From Bacteroidales bacterium (GTDB lineage: Bacteria > Bacteroidota > Bacteroidia > Bacteroidales > UBA932): DNA of 6,572 bases. The notes below the pieces were generated by a model that saw only the letters and a program-made list of their open reading frames with translations, was not told the origin of the DNA and did no database searches. Below, in pieces: positions 1 through 6,409 of the stretch. The position numbers and the translations under genes were made by a program. Location of the stretch: the NCBI GenBank assembly GCA_013335275.1, contig JAAXVX010000080.1:1-6572 (forward strand), written 5' to 3'. Numbering within the stretch: the stretch's first letter is position 1; every line of letters starts with the position of its first letter.

Positions 1-209
1 ATTATTGGCATGTTTATATCCATGCTGACGACATCCGGCCTGAAATGCAAAACTTTTTCGTATGCGAGTTTTCCGTTTTCCGCAACGGCAACTACTTCAA
101 ATATAGGATCAGAAGCAAGAATGCCACTCAGCAGCTTTCTTCCAATAAGGGAGTCGTCAACAATCAAAACCCTTATCTTCTTCCCGGATATTTGATGCGG
201 AAATTTCAT
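1..209 (-). CDS. cheB: Chemoreceptor glutamate methylesterase CheB, N-terminal receiver part (truncated by window edge)
   Basis: Only the first 69 codons are in the window; the gene runs off the left edge. The translation begins MKFPHQISGKKIRVLIVDDS and ends in VVSMDINMPI. It is the first two thirds or so of a response-regulator receiver domain: acidic pair Asp18-Asp19 after the first beta strand, and the phosphoacceptor Asp64 in SMDINMP. The wording 'ILASDPIFEVVAVAENGK' and 'RPDVVSMDINMP' is characteristic of CheB receivers, in which phosphorylation relieves inhibition of a C-terminal esterase that demethylates receptor glutamates. The esterase domain itself is not visible, so another receiver protein remains possible. 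The position directly after cheA, 11 bp downstream and on the same strand, supports CheB (WspF equivalent). The start at 209 is chosen because an ATG 6 bp upstream is immediately followed by a stop. No Shine-Dalgarno sequence is seen. Confidence 0.88.
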   Translation of the reverse strand, partial: MKFPHQISGKKIRVLIVDDSLIGRKLLSGILASDPIFEVVAVAENGKLAYEKVLHFRPDVVSMDINMPI

Positions 210-220
210 TTACATACAAT

Positions 221-2386
221 TTAGATTAGTCTTCGGATTGTTTCAATGAGGTTGCTCTTTTCAAAACTTCCTTTAACAATATACGCATTTGCTCCGGATT
301 CCAGTCCTCTTCTTTTGTCCTCCGGTTTATCGAGAGTAGTCACCAGAATTATCGGCAGATCTGTAAATGCACTGTTTTCCCTGACTTTTTCAGTCAACTC
401 AAAACCGTTCATCCTTGGCATCTCAATGTCTGTAACAAGAAGGTCAAAACTTTCATTTAGCAGCGTTTCAAGTCCGTCCTGTCCGTCAAAAGCGGTTTTT
501 ACTATGTATCCTCCGTTTTCAATAATTGTTTTTAGCATAGTACGGACAGTAATTGAGTCTTCTACCACCAGAATCTTCTTTTGGTCATTTTCCGCAGGAG
601 TTTCGATATTTCTTTCTTGTCCGGCTTCATAGTGAGAATTGAAAGATATTTTTCCAATAATTTCGTTTATGTTTATTACAGGAACAATTACACCATTAGC
701 CAGAATTGTTACCCCTGTAATCTTTTTTAGCTGGTTTAGCATTGGTCCCAGATCCTTAACTATTCCCTCTTGTTCTTCAAGTATTTCATCTACGGAAAAT
801 GCAAGTCTGTTGTTGTTAACAGAGAGAATCATTACGTTCAGGTATCTGTCTGAATGTATCTCTGTTTTTCCCGCTTCTACTCCAAGGGCCTCTCGCATAG
901 AAATATAACCGATTGCCGAATCGTTAACTGTTATAATGTTTCTTCCTCCTATGTTCTTAATTTCGTGAGGCTTAATGAGAATTGCCCTTTCGAGAAAAAT
1001 TGAAGGTACCATATACGATTTCCCCTCAACAACAACAATAATTCCACGAAAAGTAGCAATAGTCTGAGGGAGGGTAATTGTAAAAGTTGTTCCAAGTCCT
1101 TTGCGGGATTTTACATCTATTGTACCGCCAAGGTTAGAAACCTTTTCTGCAACTATTGCCATCCCAAGCCCTCTTCCGGAAATCTCGGTTATCATTTCAC
1201 TCGATGAAACTCCGGATTTAAAGATGAGGGAATATATCTCATTTTCAGACATTTTACCTAACCGGCTTTCGTCAATTATTCCATTCTTAATGGCAGATTT
1301 CAAAATTTTCTCTGAATCAATGCCTTTGCCGTCATCATCAATAATAAGAGATATTTTTCTGTCGGCCTCTTTTCTTACTGTAATGTTTAGATTTCCCTGT
1401 GAAGGTTTGCCTTTTGCTTCTCTCTCTCTAACTGTCTCAATACCATGGTCTACGCAATTGCGAATCAGGTGGATTATAGGATCCTTAATCTCTTCAAGAA
1501 TCCTCCGGTCGATTTCGTAATAGTCGTCTTTAATTGACACAGAGATGCTTTTGGAACTCTCTTTGGAGAGGTCCCGGACAATTTTAGGAACGATATTAAG
1601 TATTGTTGAAAAAGGAGATAAAAGGGTAGATTTTATGCCAATGATAAGGTCATCTACCATTCTGTTTGCAATATTCTGAAATCTCACCATATCTTCATAA
1701 ATATAAGTGAGATTTTCATCTTTGTACCTTGAGCTTATTTGCAAAAGTTCCTTTTTGTAAAATTCAATGGCAGATTTTACTACAACAAAATCTTCTGTCT
1801 CTCTCAATAGCCTGTTTAGCTTTCCCGAAGATATTCTTATTGTATCATCTTCTTTTTCAGGCACTTCCTTTTCAGGTACATCCTTTTCCTGTAGGTCTTT
1901 TCCTGCAGGTTCCGTTTCCGGATAAGCAGCCAATTCCGGAACAGTACTTTCTTTATTTTCGGCCTGACTAAGTGAGCTTTTTTGAACGAATTCCAAATGC
2001 CTGATAATTTGTGCAAGGTTTATATTGGTTCCGCCTCCGCCGGTTTTATCATAATTTGAAAGCAGCAATTTCAAAACATCCAGAGCCTTATACAAAACGT
2101 CAAAAAGAGACGGATTAAGGACAGATTCACCTTTCTTAAGGCTGTTGAAAATAGTTTCAGCAGCCATACAGAGTTTCTCAATATCCAGAAGGTTAACAGC
2201 CCTTGCGGCACCTTTAAGAGAATGGGTACATCTGTATACCTTTTCTATAATGCTTTTGTCTGGAATTGAAAGCCCGCTTTTTTCCAGCAAGAGAACGCCC
2301 TCTAAAATGGAATTGTAGTGTTCGGCAGCTTCAATCCGGAAGTCAGCTAAGAGTTCTTTAAGAAATTCATCCTGGTCGTTACTCAT
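221..2386 (-). CDS. cheA: Hybrid chemosensory histidine kinase CheA with C-terminal receiver domain (WspE/FrzE-like)
   Basis: This 721-residue cytoplasmic kinase is the signalling core of the cluster. Domains in order: HPt/P1 at about 5-130 with phosphoacceptor His55 in YRCTHSLKGAA; an acidic, repeat-containing linker at about 135-182; a dimerisation region at about 185-245; an HATPase domain at about 250-442 with N box HLIRNCVDHGIE (306-317), G1 box DDDGKGID (350-357) and G2 box GRGLGM (404-409); a CheW-like P5 domain at about 443-585; and a receiver at 603-721 with Glu609/Asp610, phosphoacceptor Asp653 (VTDIEMP), Thr683/Thr684 and Lys705. All catalytic motifs look intact. No separate P2 (CheY/CheB docking) domain is seen; the linker is too short. 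The fused receiver is typical of Wsp- and Frz-type kinases, where it can act as phosphate sink or relay. The start lies 6 bp after the receptor stop; the stop is 11 bp before cheB, consistent with one operon. Confidence 0.96.
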   Translation of the reverse strand: MSNDQDEFLKELLADFRIEAAEHYNSILEGVLLLEKSGLSIPDKSIIEKVYRCTHSLKGAARAVNLLDIEKLCMAAETIFNSLKKGESVLNPSLFDVLYKALDVLKLLLSNYDKTGGGGTNINLAQIIRHLEFVQKSSLSQAENKESTVPELAAYPETEPAGKDLQEKDVPEKEVPEKEDDTIRISSGKLNRLLRETEDFVVVKSAIEFYKKELLQISSRYKDENLTYIYEDMVRFQNIANRMVDDLIIGIKSTLLSPFSTILNIVPKIVRDLSKESSKSISVSIKDDYYEIDRRILEEIKDPIIHLIRNCVDHGIETVREREAKGKPSQGNLNITVRKEADRKISLIIDDDGKGIDSEKILKSAIKNGIIDESRLGKMSENEIYSLIFKSGVSSSEMITEISGRGLGMAIVAEKVSNLGGTIDVKSRKGLGTTFTITLPQTIATFRGIIVVVEGKSYMVPSIFLERAILIKPHEIKNIGGRNIITVNDSAIGYISMREALGVEAGKTEIHSDRYLNVMILSVNNNRLAFSVDEILEEQEGIVKDLGPMLNQLKKITGVTILANGVIVPVININEIIGKISFNSHYEAGQERNIETPAENDQKKILVVEDSITVRTMLKTIIENGGYIVKTAFDGQDGLETLLNESFDLLVTDIEMPRMNGFELTEKVRENSAFTDLPIILVTTLDKPEDKRRGLESGANAYIVKGSFEKSNLIETIRRLI
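1851..1910 (-). repeat. Degenerate 15-bp tandem repeat in the CheA P1-P3 linker
   Basis: About four imperfect 15-bp units lie end to end (1851-1865, 1866-1880, 1881-1895, 1896-1910 on the plus strand); the middle two begin with the same TCCTTTTC. In the protein they give the charged series EKDVP-EKEVP-EKEDD after a more diverged KDLQ unit (residues 161-180). The unit is a multiple of three, so copy number could change without a frameshift. The repeat sits in the flexible linker between the phosphotransfer domain and the dimerisation region. I infer that it sets linker length and charge and has no catalytic role. Confidence 0.75.
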
Positions 2387-2392
2387 TATCCG

Positions 2393-3886
2393 CTATAGAT
2401 TGTATTTTATTATAACTTTTTTCAGCGACTGACCCAGTTGGTGAATATTTTGCGCTATTGTTTGTGTGTGTTTTATACCTGTTGTGTTTTGCTCGCTTGC
2501 TTTTTTAATGTTTTCCATTGCAGGTACAATCTGATCCATTCCGGCCATTTGCTGTTGTGTAGATGATGAAATCTGGATTGATGCTTCTGCGGCCTCCTCC
2601 ACGTTGTCCGAAAGGATGTCAATAACCTCTCCGCTTTGTTTAACCAGATTAAGTCCGTTGTCTACTGTCCTGGCTCCCTGTTCTGTTACGCCAACAGCCT
2701 GGTTTACGGATTTATTGATTTCATTAAGAATTTCTTTTACCTGAAGAGTAGCTTTCTTTGACTGATCTGCAAGTGAACGAATCTCCTGGGCTACAATTGT
2801 AAATCCTCTTCCGTGTTCTCCGGCTTTAGCAGCTTCAATAGCTGCATTTACGGCAAGCAGGTTGGACTGGTCTGCAATATCTGCAACTGTAGAAGTGATT
2901 TCCCCGATAGTTCTGCTCTGCTCGGACAGTTTTACAACAGTTTCGGAAATCAGATTCATCTGGTTGTCAATTTTGGCCATTGCATCAATAACTTTTTTTA
3001 TTGAGTTTTTGCCTTTATCTGCAGAATCGGCAGCTCGCTGCGAGCTCTCCATGAGAGACTGTGATTTTTGATTGGAAACAAGTGCAGTTTGTCTTACCTC
3101 TTCTATAGTAGTAGTTGTTTCCGATACTGCTGTAGATGTCTCGGCTGCACCGGCGGATATTTCTGTAACTGTGCTTAAAATGTCGGTAGATGAGCTAGCC
3201 AGAACATCAACTCCTGCTCTAATCTCATCAGAAATTTTTCTGAGTATATACACAGCCCAGACAGAGAGAAAAACAATGAGAAAAATAAGAATGGCACCAA
3301 TTAAAATAATCAGAATATTAGCGCCGTTATGGAGTCGTTCATTATTATTGTAAGCTGCAGTTCTGTAGTCTATTAGCTCGGTTTCGACAGCAATACTGAT
3401 TGTGCGGATGTTTTCATATAAAGAATTCTGACTGCCTTCAACAAGTTCCAGTGCCTCTTCCTTTTTTCCGCTGTCCAGCATATTGATCATTATTGCACGG
3501 TTGTGCACGTATGTATTAATATCAGAAACAGTTTGAGAAAAGAGAGCTCTCTGGTCGGGATAGCCAACCAGCATACTGTCAATACCATGTGCTTTTTTTA
3601 GGAAATCCCTCTCTTTTTCCTTTATGCCGGTTTTTATGTCACTAATTCTGTCGTTATTCGATACAAAAATAAGTTCAAGGGAAAGAGCGCGAAGCCTGTT
3701 TTCATCTGCCCGTAAACCTGTAAGTTCGTATGTGAGACTGTCAATATTGCGGATTTTAGTCGAAGTGTTGTCAAACCTGCGAAATCCGTTAAAGGTTATT
3801 GCAGTAAAGAGAATTGTAAACAATACCACTGCCGAAAATCCAATAATCAGCTTTTGTCTGGTCTTAAATTCCAATAGAGTGCTCAT
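2393..3886 (-). CDS. Methyl-accepting chemotaxis protein, 4-helix-bundle sensor, apparently without HAMP domain
   Basis: This is a 497-residue transmembrane chemoreceptor. Membrane helix 1 is at about 12-32 and helix 2 at about 190-214, enclosing a largely helical periplasmic segment of about 155 residues. Stretches such as [16 protein letters not shown] and [20 protein letters not shown] resemble the 4HB_MCP sensor family. The signalling coiled coil starts at about residue 219, right after helix 2, with the conserved hairpin tip at 336-362 (key parts [20 protein letters not shown]). Each arm from the tip is about 20 heptads long, compatible with the 40H length class. A perfect methylation-site consensus, [10 protein letters not shown], lies at 440-449 (Gln444/Gln445), implying CheR/CheB control after deamidation. 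No CheR-tethering pentapeptide is present; the protein ends VIIKYNL. The ligand is unknown. It sits 3 bp after cheW-2 and 6 bp before cheA, and is probably the dedicated receptor (WspA role) of this pathway. Confidence 0.95.
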   Translation of the reverse strand: MSTLLEFKTRQKLIIGFSAVVLFTILFTAITFNGFRRFDNTSTKIRNIDSLTYELTGLRADENRLRALSLELIFVSNNDRISDIKTGIKEKERDFLKKAHGIDSMLVGYPDQRALFSQTVSDINTYVHNRAIMINMLDSGKKEEALELVEGSQNSLYENIRTISIAVETELIDYRTAAYNNNERLHNGANILIILIGAILIFLIVFLSVWAVYILRKISDEIRAGVDVLASSSTDILSTVTEISAGAAETSTAVSETTTTIEEVRQTALVSNQKSQSLMESSQRAADSADKGKNSIKKVIDAMAKIDNQMNLISETVVKLSEQSRTIGEITSTVADIADQSNLLAVNAAIEAAKAGEHGRGFTIVAQEIRSLADQSKKATLQVKEILNEINKSVNQAVGVTEQGARTVDNGLNLVKQSGEVIDILSDNVEEAAEASIQISSSTQQQMAGMDQIVPAMENIKKASEQNTTGIKHTQTIAQNIHQLGQSLKKVIIKYNL

Positions 3887-3889
3887 ATG

Positions 3890-4399
3890 TTATTTTATTA
3901 TAATTTTTGAAGTTTTTAGAAGAGTATCTCCATCCAGGAGTACAACACCATCCGGCATCACGCCCATTATAAATTCTTCCGAAGACGGATCAAGATTTAA
4001 CGGTTTAATGCCAATTGAATCAATATCAATTTTCCTTAGCCCGGCTATATTGTCTGCAACTATGCCGTATTCCATTTTGCCGTCCGAGATAACAATGAGT
4101 TTATTCATTTCTCCCAGTCCTTTCTCCCTTTTGTTCAGGAAAATCTGAATATTGACGACAGATAGTATCCTTCCTCTGTAATTTATAACTCCCTGTACAA
4201 ATGAGGGTGTCCCGGGAATAGTTGTCAGGTTTCGAAGAAAAAGAACTTCTGTTACAAATTTATCTTCAATGGCATATTGTTCAGAAACTATCCGAAATTC
4301 AAGAAATGTTGCGGTATTAGCTGCAACACTGTTTTTTGCCCTGTCTTTTAATGCATTTACTCTTGCTCTTTCGTCAAGAATTTCCTTTTCACTTTTCAT
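3890..4399 (-). CDS. cheW: CheW-type coupling protein (second copy, WspD-like position)
   Basis: This 169-residue soluble scaffold protein is predicted to link the receptor to the CheA P5 domain. An N-terminal charged extension of about 28 residues (ILDERARVNALKDRAK) precedes a single CheW fold at about 30-165. The signature segment GVINYRGRIL (70-79) keeps the Arg75-Gly76 pair common in CheW proteins. The usual following 'DLR' is NIQ here. The N-terminal 'RARVNAL' stretch recalls that of CheW proteins encoded after CheR-TPR genes in Wsp-like clusters (recalled from family knowledge, not searched). The start at 4399 overlaps the end of cheR by 11 bp, suggesting translational coupling. The upstream sequence GAAAATCTATTGTCCGAAA has no Shine-Dalgarno motif. 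It differs strongly from the other CheW in the cluster, so the two are probably not interchangeable. Confidence 0.93.
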   Translation of the reverse strand: MKSEKEILDERARVNALKDRAKNSVAANTATFLEFRIVSEQYAIEDKFVTEVLFLRNLTTIPGTPSFVQGVINYRGRILSVVNIQIFLNKREKGLGEMNKLIVISDGKMEYGIVADNIAGLRKIDIDSIGIKPLNLDPSSEEFIMGVMPDGVVLLDGDTLLKTSKIIIK

Positions 4400-5885
4400 T
4401 TTCGGACAATAGATTTTCTACAATATCATTTAATCTCGCTTTTGTCAGGCCGCCGGAACCGGGAATAATATCTTCATTATTCCATTTTCCAAGTAATTCC
4501 AGAACATTGAAATAATGTTTATTTGCAATTGTTCTTTTTCCCTCACGATTCATTATGTTCCCCATCATAAGATGAGACAGAAGGTGATCCGGATTAAGGT
4601 AAAGCCCTTTTTTAAAGGCATCTTTTGCTTTTTTAATATCATTCTGTTCGTGCAGGACTGTTCCATAAAGATAGAAAATATCTTCATCAGATAATCCCGA
4701 TGAGACTAATTTGTCAAGAACTATTACTGCTTGTTTATAATTCCCTGAGTTGGCATAGCATTTTGCCAGCAAAGAAAGAAGATTATGGTCATCCTTGCCC
4801 TTTTCAGTTATTTTAAGACAAGCGGTTATACATTCCTTGTATTTACCTTCGAGGTAAAGCTTCTCGAGGTCGTTCTCGGTTTCGTCGCTAAGCGGACTTA
4901 TATTCTGCCGGGCAATGAATTTTCCCTTTGTTTCGCGGTTGATATCCTTTGTTATCTTTCTTTCCGGTTTAATCCCAACGGAATGGGTTTTTAAAAGGAT
5001 TTCATCTATATAGTTTTTGTATGGAGCTTTTTTGCCTCTTTTACCTGAAACATTTTTTTTGTAAAAAACTCCGCTATCAAAATATACCTTATCGAATGGG
5101 GAAAAATATTCATCATTGAGTTCTACCTGGCTTGTAATAAACCAGCCTCCGTCATTGAGACAGTTATAAAAATTCTCCGCAGCCTTATTAATTATGCCGG
5201 GAGATAAATACATAAGTACGTTCCTGCAAAAAATTATATCGACATTTATTGCTTCGGTAAGTTGATTTGTATATGAATCCTTTGCAAGATTGAGATAAGT
5301 AAAGTTTACCAGTCTTTTTATATCCGGAGAGATGCTCCATGTCCCGTTATTATTAAGAAAATATTTTTTTCTGATATTGTCGGGTGTTTCTCTGAATGAC
5401 CACTCTGTATATATTCCGGATATTGCCTTGTTTATAGCTTTAGGGCTGATATCCGTAGCCATGATTGAAAAATCTGACGGACTTAATTCGGGGAAATTCT
5501 CTTTAATGATTATTGCCAGTGAGTATGGTTCCTCACCGGAACTGCATCCGGCACTCCAGATTTTTATAGCTCTCTTTTCCTTCTCTGCTCTACGAATAAC
5601 CTCTGGCATTATCATCTTGATAAAAAGATTCATTGCAGGCTTTTCCCGGAAAAAATAGGTTTCTCCAATTGTAAGATGCGAAGAGAGAACTTTGAGGAAC
5701 AAAGGTTCAATTGACGAGGCGGCAGCTAAATTGCCGATAAATTTTTCTGTATCTTCGATATTGATTTCATGGAGAGCAGCAAGAATTCCCCGTTCTACAT
5801 CTTCAATCCTGTTAGATTCAAAATGAAGACCAAGCTCTTTTTCTACGAGAGCGGCAATTTTTATCAATTCACCCTTTTTTTTCAT
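4389..5885 (-). CDS. cheR: Chemoreceptor glutamate methyltransferase CheR with C-terminal TPR region (WspC/FrzF-like)
   Basis: This 498-residue cytoplasmic enzyme is predicted to transfer methyl groups from S-adenosylmethionine to receptor glutamates. Residues about 1-80 form the CheR N-terminal helical domain ending in TIGETYFFR (72-80). The methyltransferase domain follows to about 277, with the SAM-binding motif SAGCSSGEEPYSLA (111-124), ATDIS (143-147) and IFCRNVLMYL (218-227). A basic, probably flexible linker (about 278-335) leads to a TPR region at about 336-465 (for example GNYKQAVIVLDKLV and KKAKDAFKKGLYLNPDH). The tail GSGGLTKARLNDIVENLL is shared in style by CheR-TPR proteins of this type. 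Plain CheR is near 280 residues, so the extra 200 residues are the TPR module, expected to bind partner proteins. The start is 8 bp after cheW-1; the end overlaps cheW-2 by 11 bp. No Shine-Dalgarno sequence is visible. Confidence 0.95.
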   Translation of the reverse strand: MKKKGELIKIAALVEKELGLHFESNRIEDVERGILAALHEINIEDTEKFIGNLAAASSIEPLFLKVLSSHLTIGETYFFREKPAMNLFIKMIMPEVIRRAEKEKRAIKIWSAGCSSGEEPYSLAIIIKENFPELSPSDFSIMATDISPKAINKAISGIYTEWSFRETPDNIRKKYFLNNNGTWSISPDIKRLVNFTYLNLAKDSYTNQLTEAINVDIIFCRNVLMYLSPGIINKAAENFYNCLNDGGWFITSQVELNDEYFSPFDKVYFDSGVFYKKNVSGKRGKKAPYKNYIDEILLKTHSVGIKPERKITKDINRETKGKFIARQNISPLSDETENDLEKLYLEGKYKECITACLKITEKGKDDHNLLSLLAKCYANSGNYKQAVIVLDKLVSSGLSDEDIFYLYGTVLHEQNDIKKAKDAFKKGLYLNPDHLLSHLMMGNIMNREGKRTIANKHYFNVLELLGKWNNEDIIPGSGGLTKARLNDIVENLLSENEK

Positions 5886-5893
5886 AGAATGTT

Positions 5894-6361
5894 CTATGCT
5901 TTTTGAATTGATTTTATCATCTGCTCTATTTCTGAATTCTCAATATTTGAAAGTATGGTTGAAGTGTCGAAGATGTAAAAAATACCATTTTCGTTGCTGA
6001 AAAAGTCTATTAGAGACATCCCTTCAAATATTGGTTTCATTGCATTAACACTTTCCTCTGATATTTTAATAATATCACCGGTTTCGTCTGCAATCACTCC
6101 AATTTTCCCTGATGGAGAATTAATTATCAATATTAAATCTGATACAGATAGCGGTTTATCTCCAAGAGAGAAACGCTTCCTCAAAGAGATGACCCCGATT
6201 ATTTCCCCTTTTATATCTATTACACCCTCAATAAATTCCGGAGCTTTTTCTATACGGGTGATAGTTTGGGCCTGAATGACTCTTTCCACCATTGGAAGAG
6301 GAAAGGCAAAGTTTTGCCCCTCGATTTTAAATGTCAGCAATTCGAGGTTTTTACTTTTCAT
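5894..6361 (-). CDS. cheW: CheW-type coupling protein (first copy, WspB-like position)
   Basis: This 155-residue single-domain CheW protein (fold about 6-138, then a short charged helix) is predicted to bridge receptor and CheA at the inner membrane. The family signature is visible at 46-64 (GVIDIKGEIIGVISLRKRF). Lys51 replaces the Arg usually found before the Gly in this motif, while the later 'LRKRF' is kept, the reverse of the situation in the second CheW. It is the first gene of the che cluster, 48 bp downstream of the alcohol dehydrogenase stop and 8 bp upstream of cheR. The start at 6361 is the only reasonable one: the translation opens MKSKNLELLTFKIEGQNFAF, fitting the first CheW strands, and no in-frame start lies upstream in the short gap. 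The leader (TTTATTGCAGAGAT before ATG) lacks a clear Shine-Dalgarno sequence. It could alternatively serve a different receptor, but the cluster argues against that. Confidence 0.92.
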   Translation of the reverse strand: MKSKNLELLTFKIEGQNFAFPLPMVERVIQAQTITRIEKAPEFIEGVIDIKGEIIGVISLRKRFSLGDKPLSVSDLILIINSPSGKIGVIADETGDIIKISEESVNAMKPIFEGMSLIDFFSNENGIFYIFDTSTILSNIENSEIEQMIKSIQKA

Positions 6362-6409
6362 ATCTCTGCAATAAAGTTTATGTAAAGATACAAAATATTA
6401 CTCGATTTG
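6362..6409 (-). other. 48-bp intergenic gap upstream of the che cluster, no clear regulatory element
   Basis: This is the longest non-coding stretch in the window and the only place inside it where a promoter for the whole che cluster could sit. Read on the minus strand it is AT-rich and holds TATCTTTA (plus positions 6383-6390), 21 bp before the cheW-1 start. That resembles the Bacteroidota -7 element TAnnTTTG with a mismatch at the last base, but no TTTG box is present at the expected distance upstream. I see no strong terminator hairpin for the alcohol dehydrogenase, so read-through from that gene into the che genes is possible. Confidence 0.3.

Larger units (their letters stand above)
1..6361 (-). 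other. Wsp/Frz-like chemosensory operon (cheW-cheR-cheW-mcp-cheA-cheB)
   Basis: Six genes in the same direction are separated by 8, -11, 3, 6 and 11 bp, leaving no room for internal terminators, so co-transcription is very likely. The set (two CheWs, CheR-TPR, dedicated receptor, CheA-receiver fusion, CheB) has the composition of Pseudomonas Wsp, with the receptor gene in fourth place instead of first. No CheY, CheD, CheZ, CheC/X, flagellar or GGDEF gene is seen. The operon may continue past the left edge after cheB. Confidence 0.85.

Noticed and set aside
246..632. Plus-strand open frame of 128 codons
   Set aside because: It is antisense to the CheA receiver domain, with low-complexity Ser/Phe-rich translation and no support.
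1101..1520. Plus-strand open frame of 139 codons
   Set aside because: It is fully antisense to the CheA ATPase domain, whose N, G1 and G2 boxes are intact. No recognisable protein features.
2393..2569. Possible C-terminal CheR-binding pentapeptide on the receptor
   Set aside because: The protein ends in VIIKYNL directly after the coiled coil. There is no flexible tail and no aromatic-x-x-x-aromatic motif like NWETF.
3624..4148. Plus-strand open frame of 174 codons
   Set aside because: It lies antisense across the receptor/cheW-2 junction, both of which have clear family motifs. Its translation is Ser/Ile/Leu-rich without any domain signature, as expected for a shadow frame.
6383..6390. Bacteroidota-type -7 promoter box (TATCTTTA on the minus strand)
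   Set aside because: The last base deviates from TAnnTTTG and no TTTG box lies about 19-21 bp upstream. In AT-rich DNA such partial matches are common, so it is mentioned only as a weak candidate.
6378..6393. Small inverted repeat TGTA...TACA in the gap before cheW-1
   Set aside because: The stem is only four A/T-rich base pairs without a following T-run, too weak for a terminator or a credible operator.
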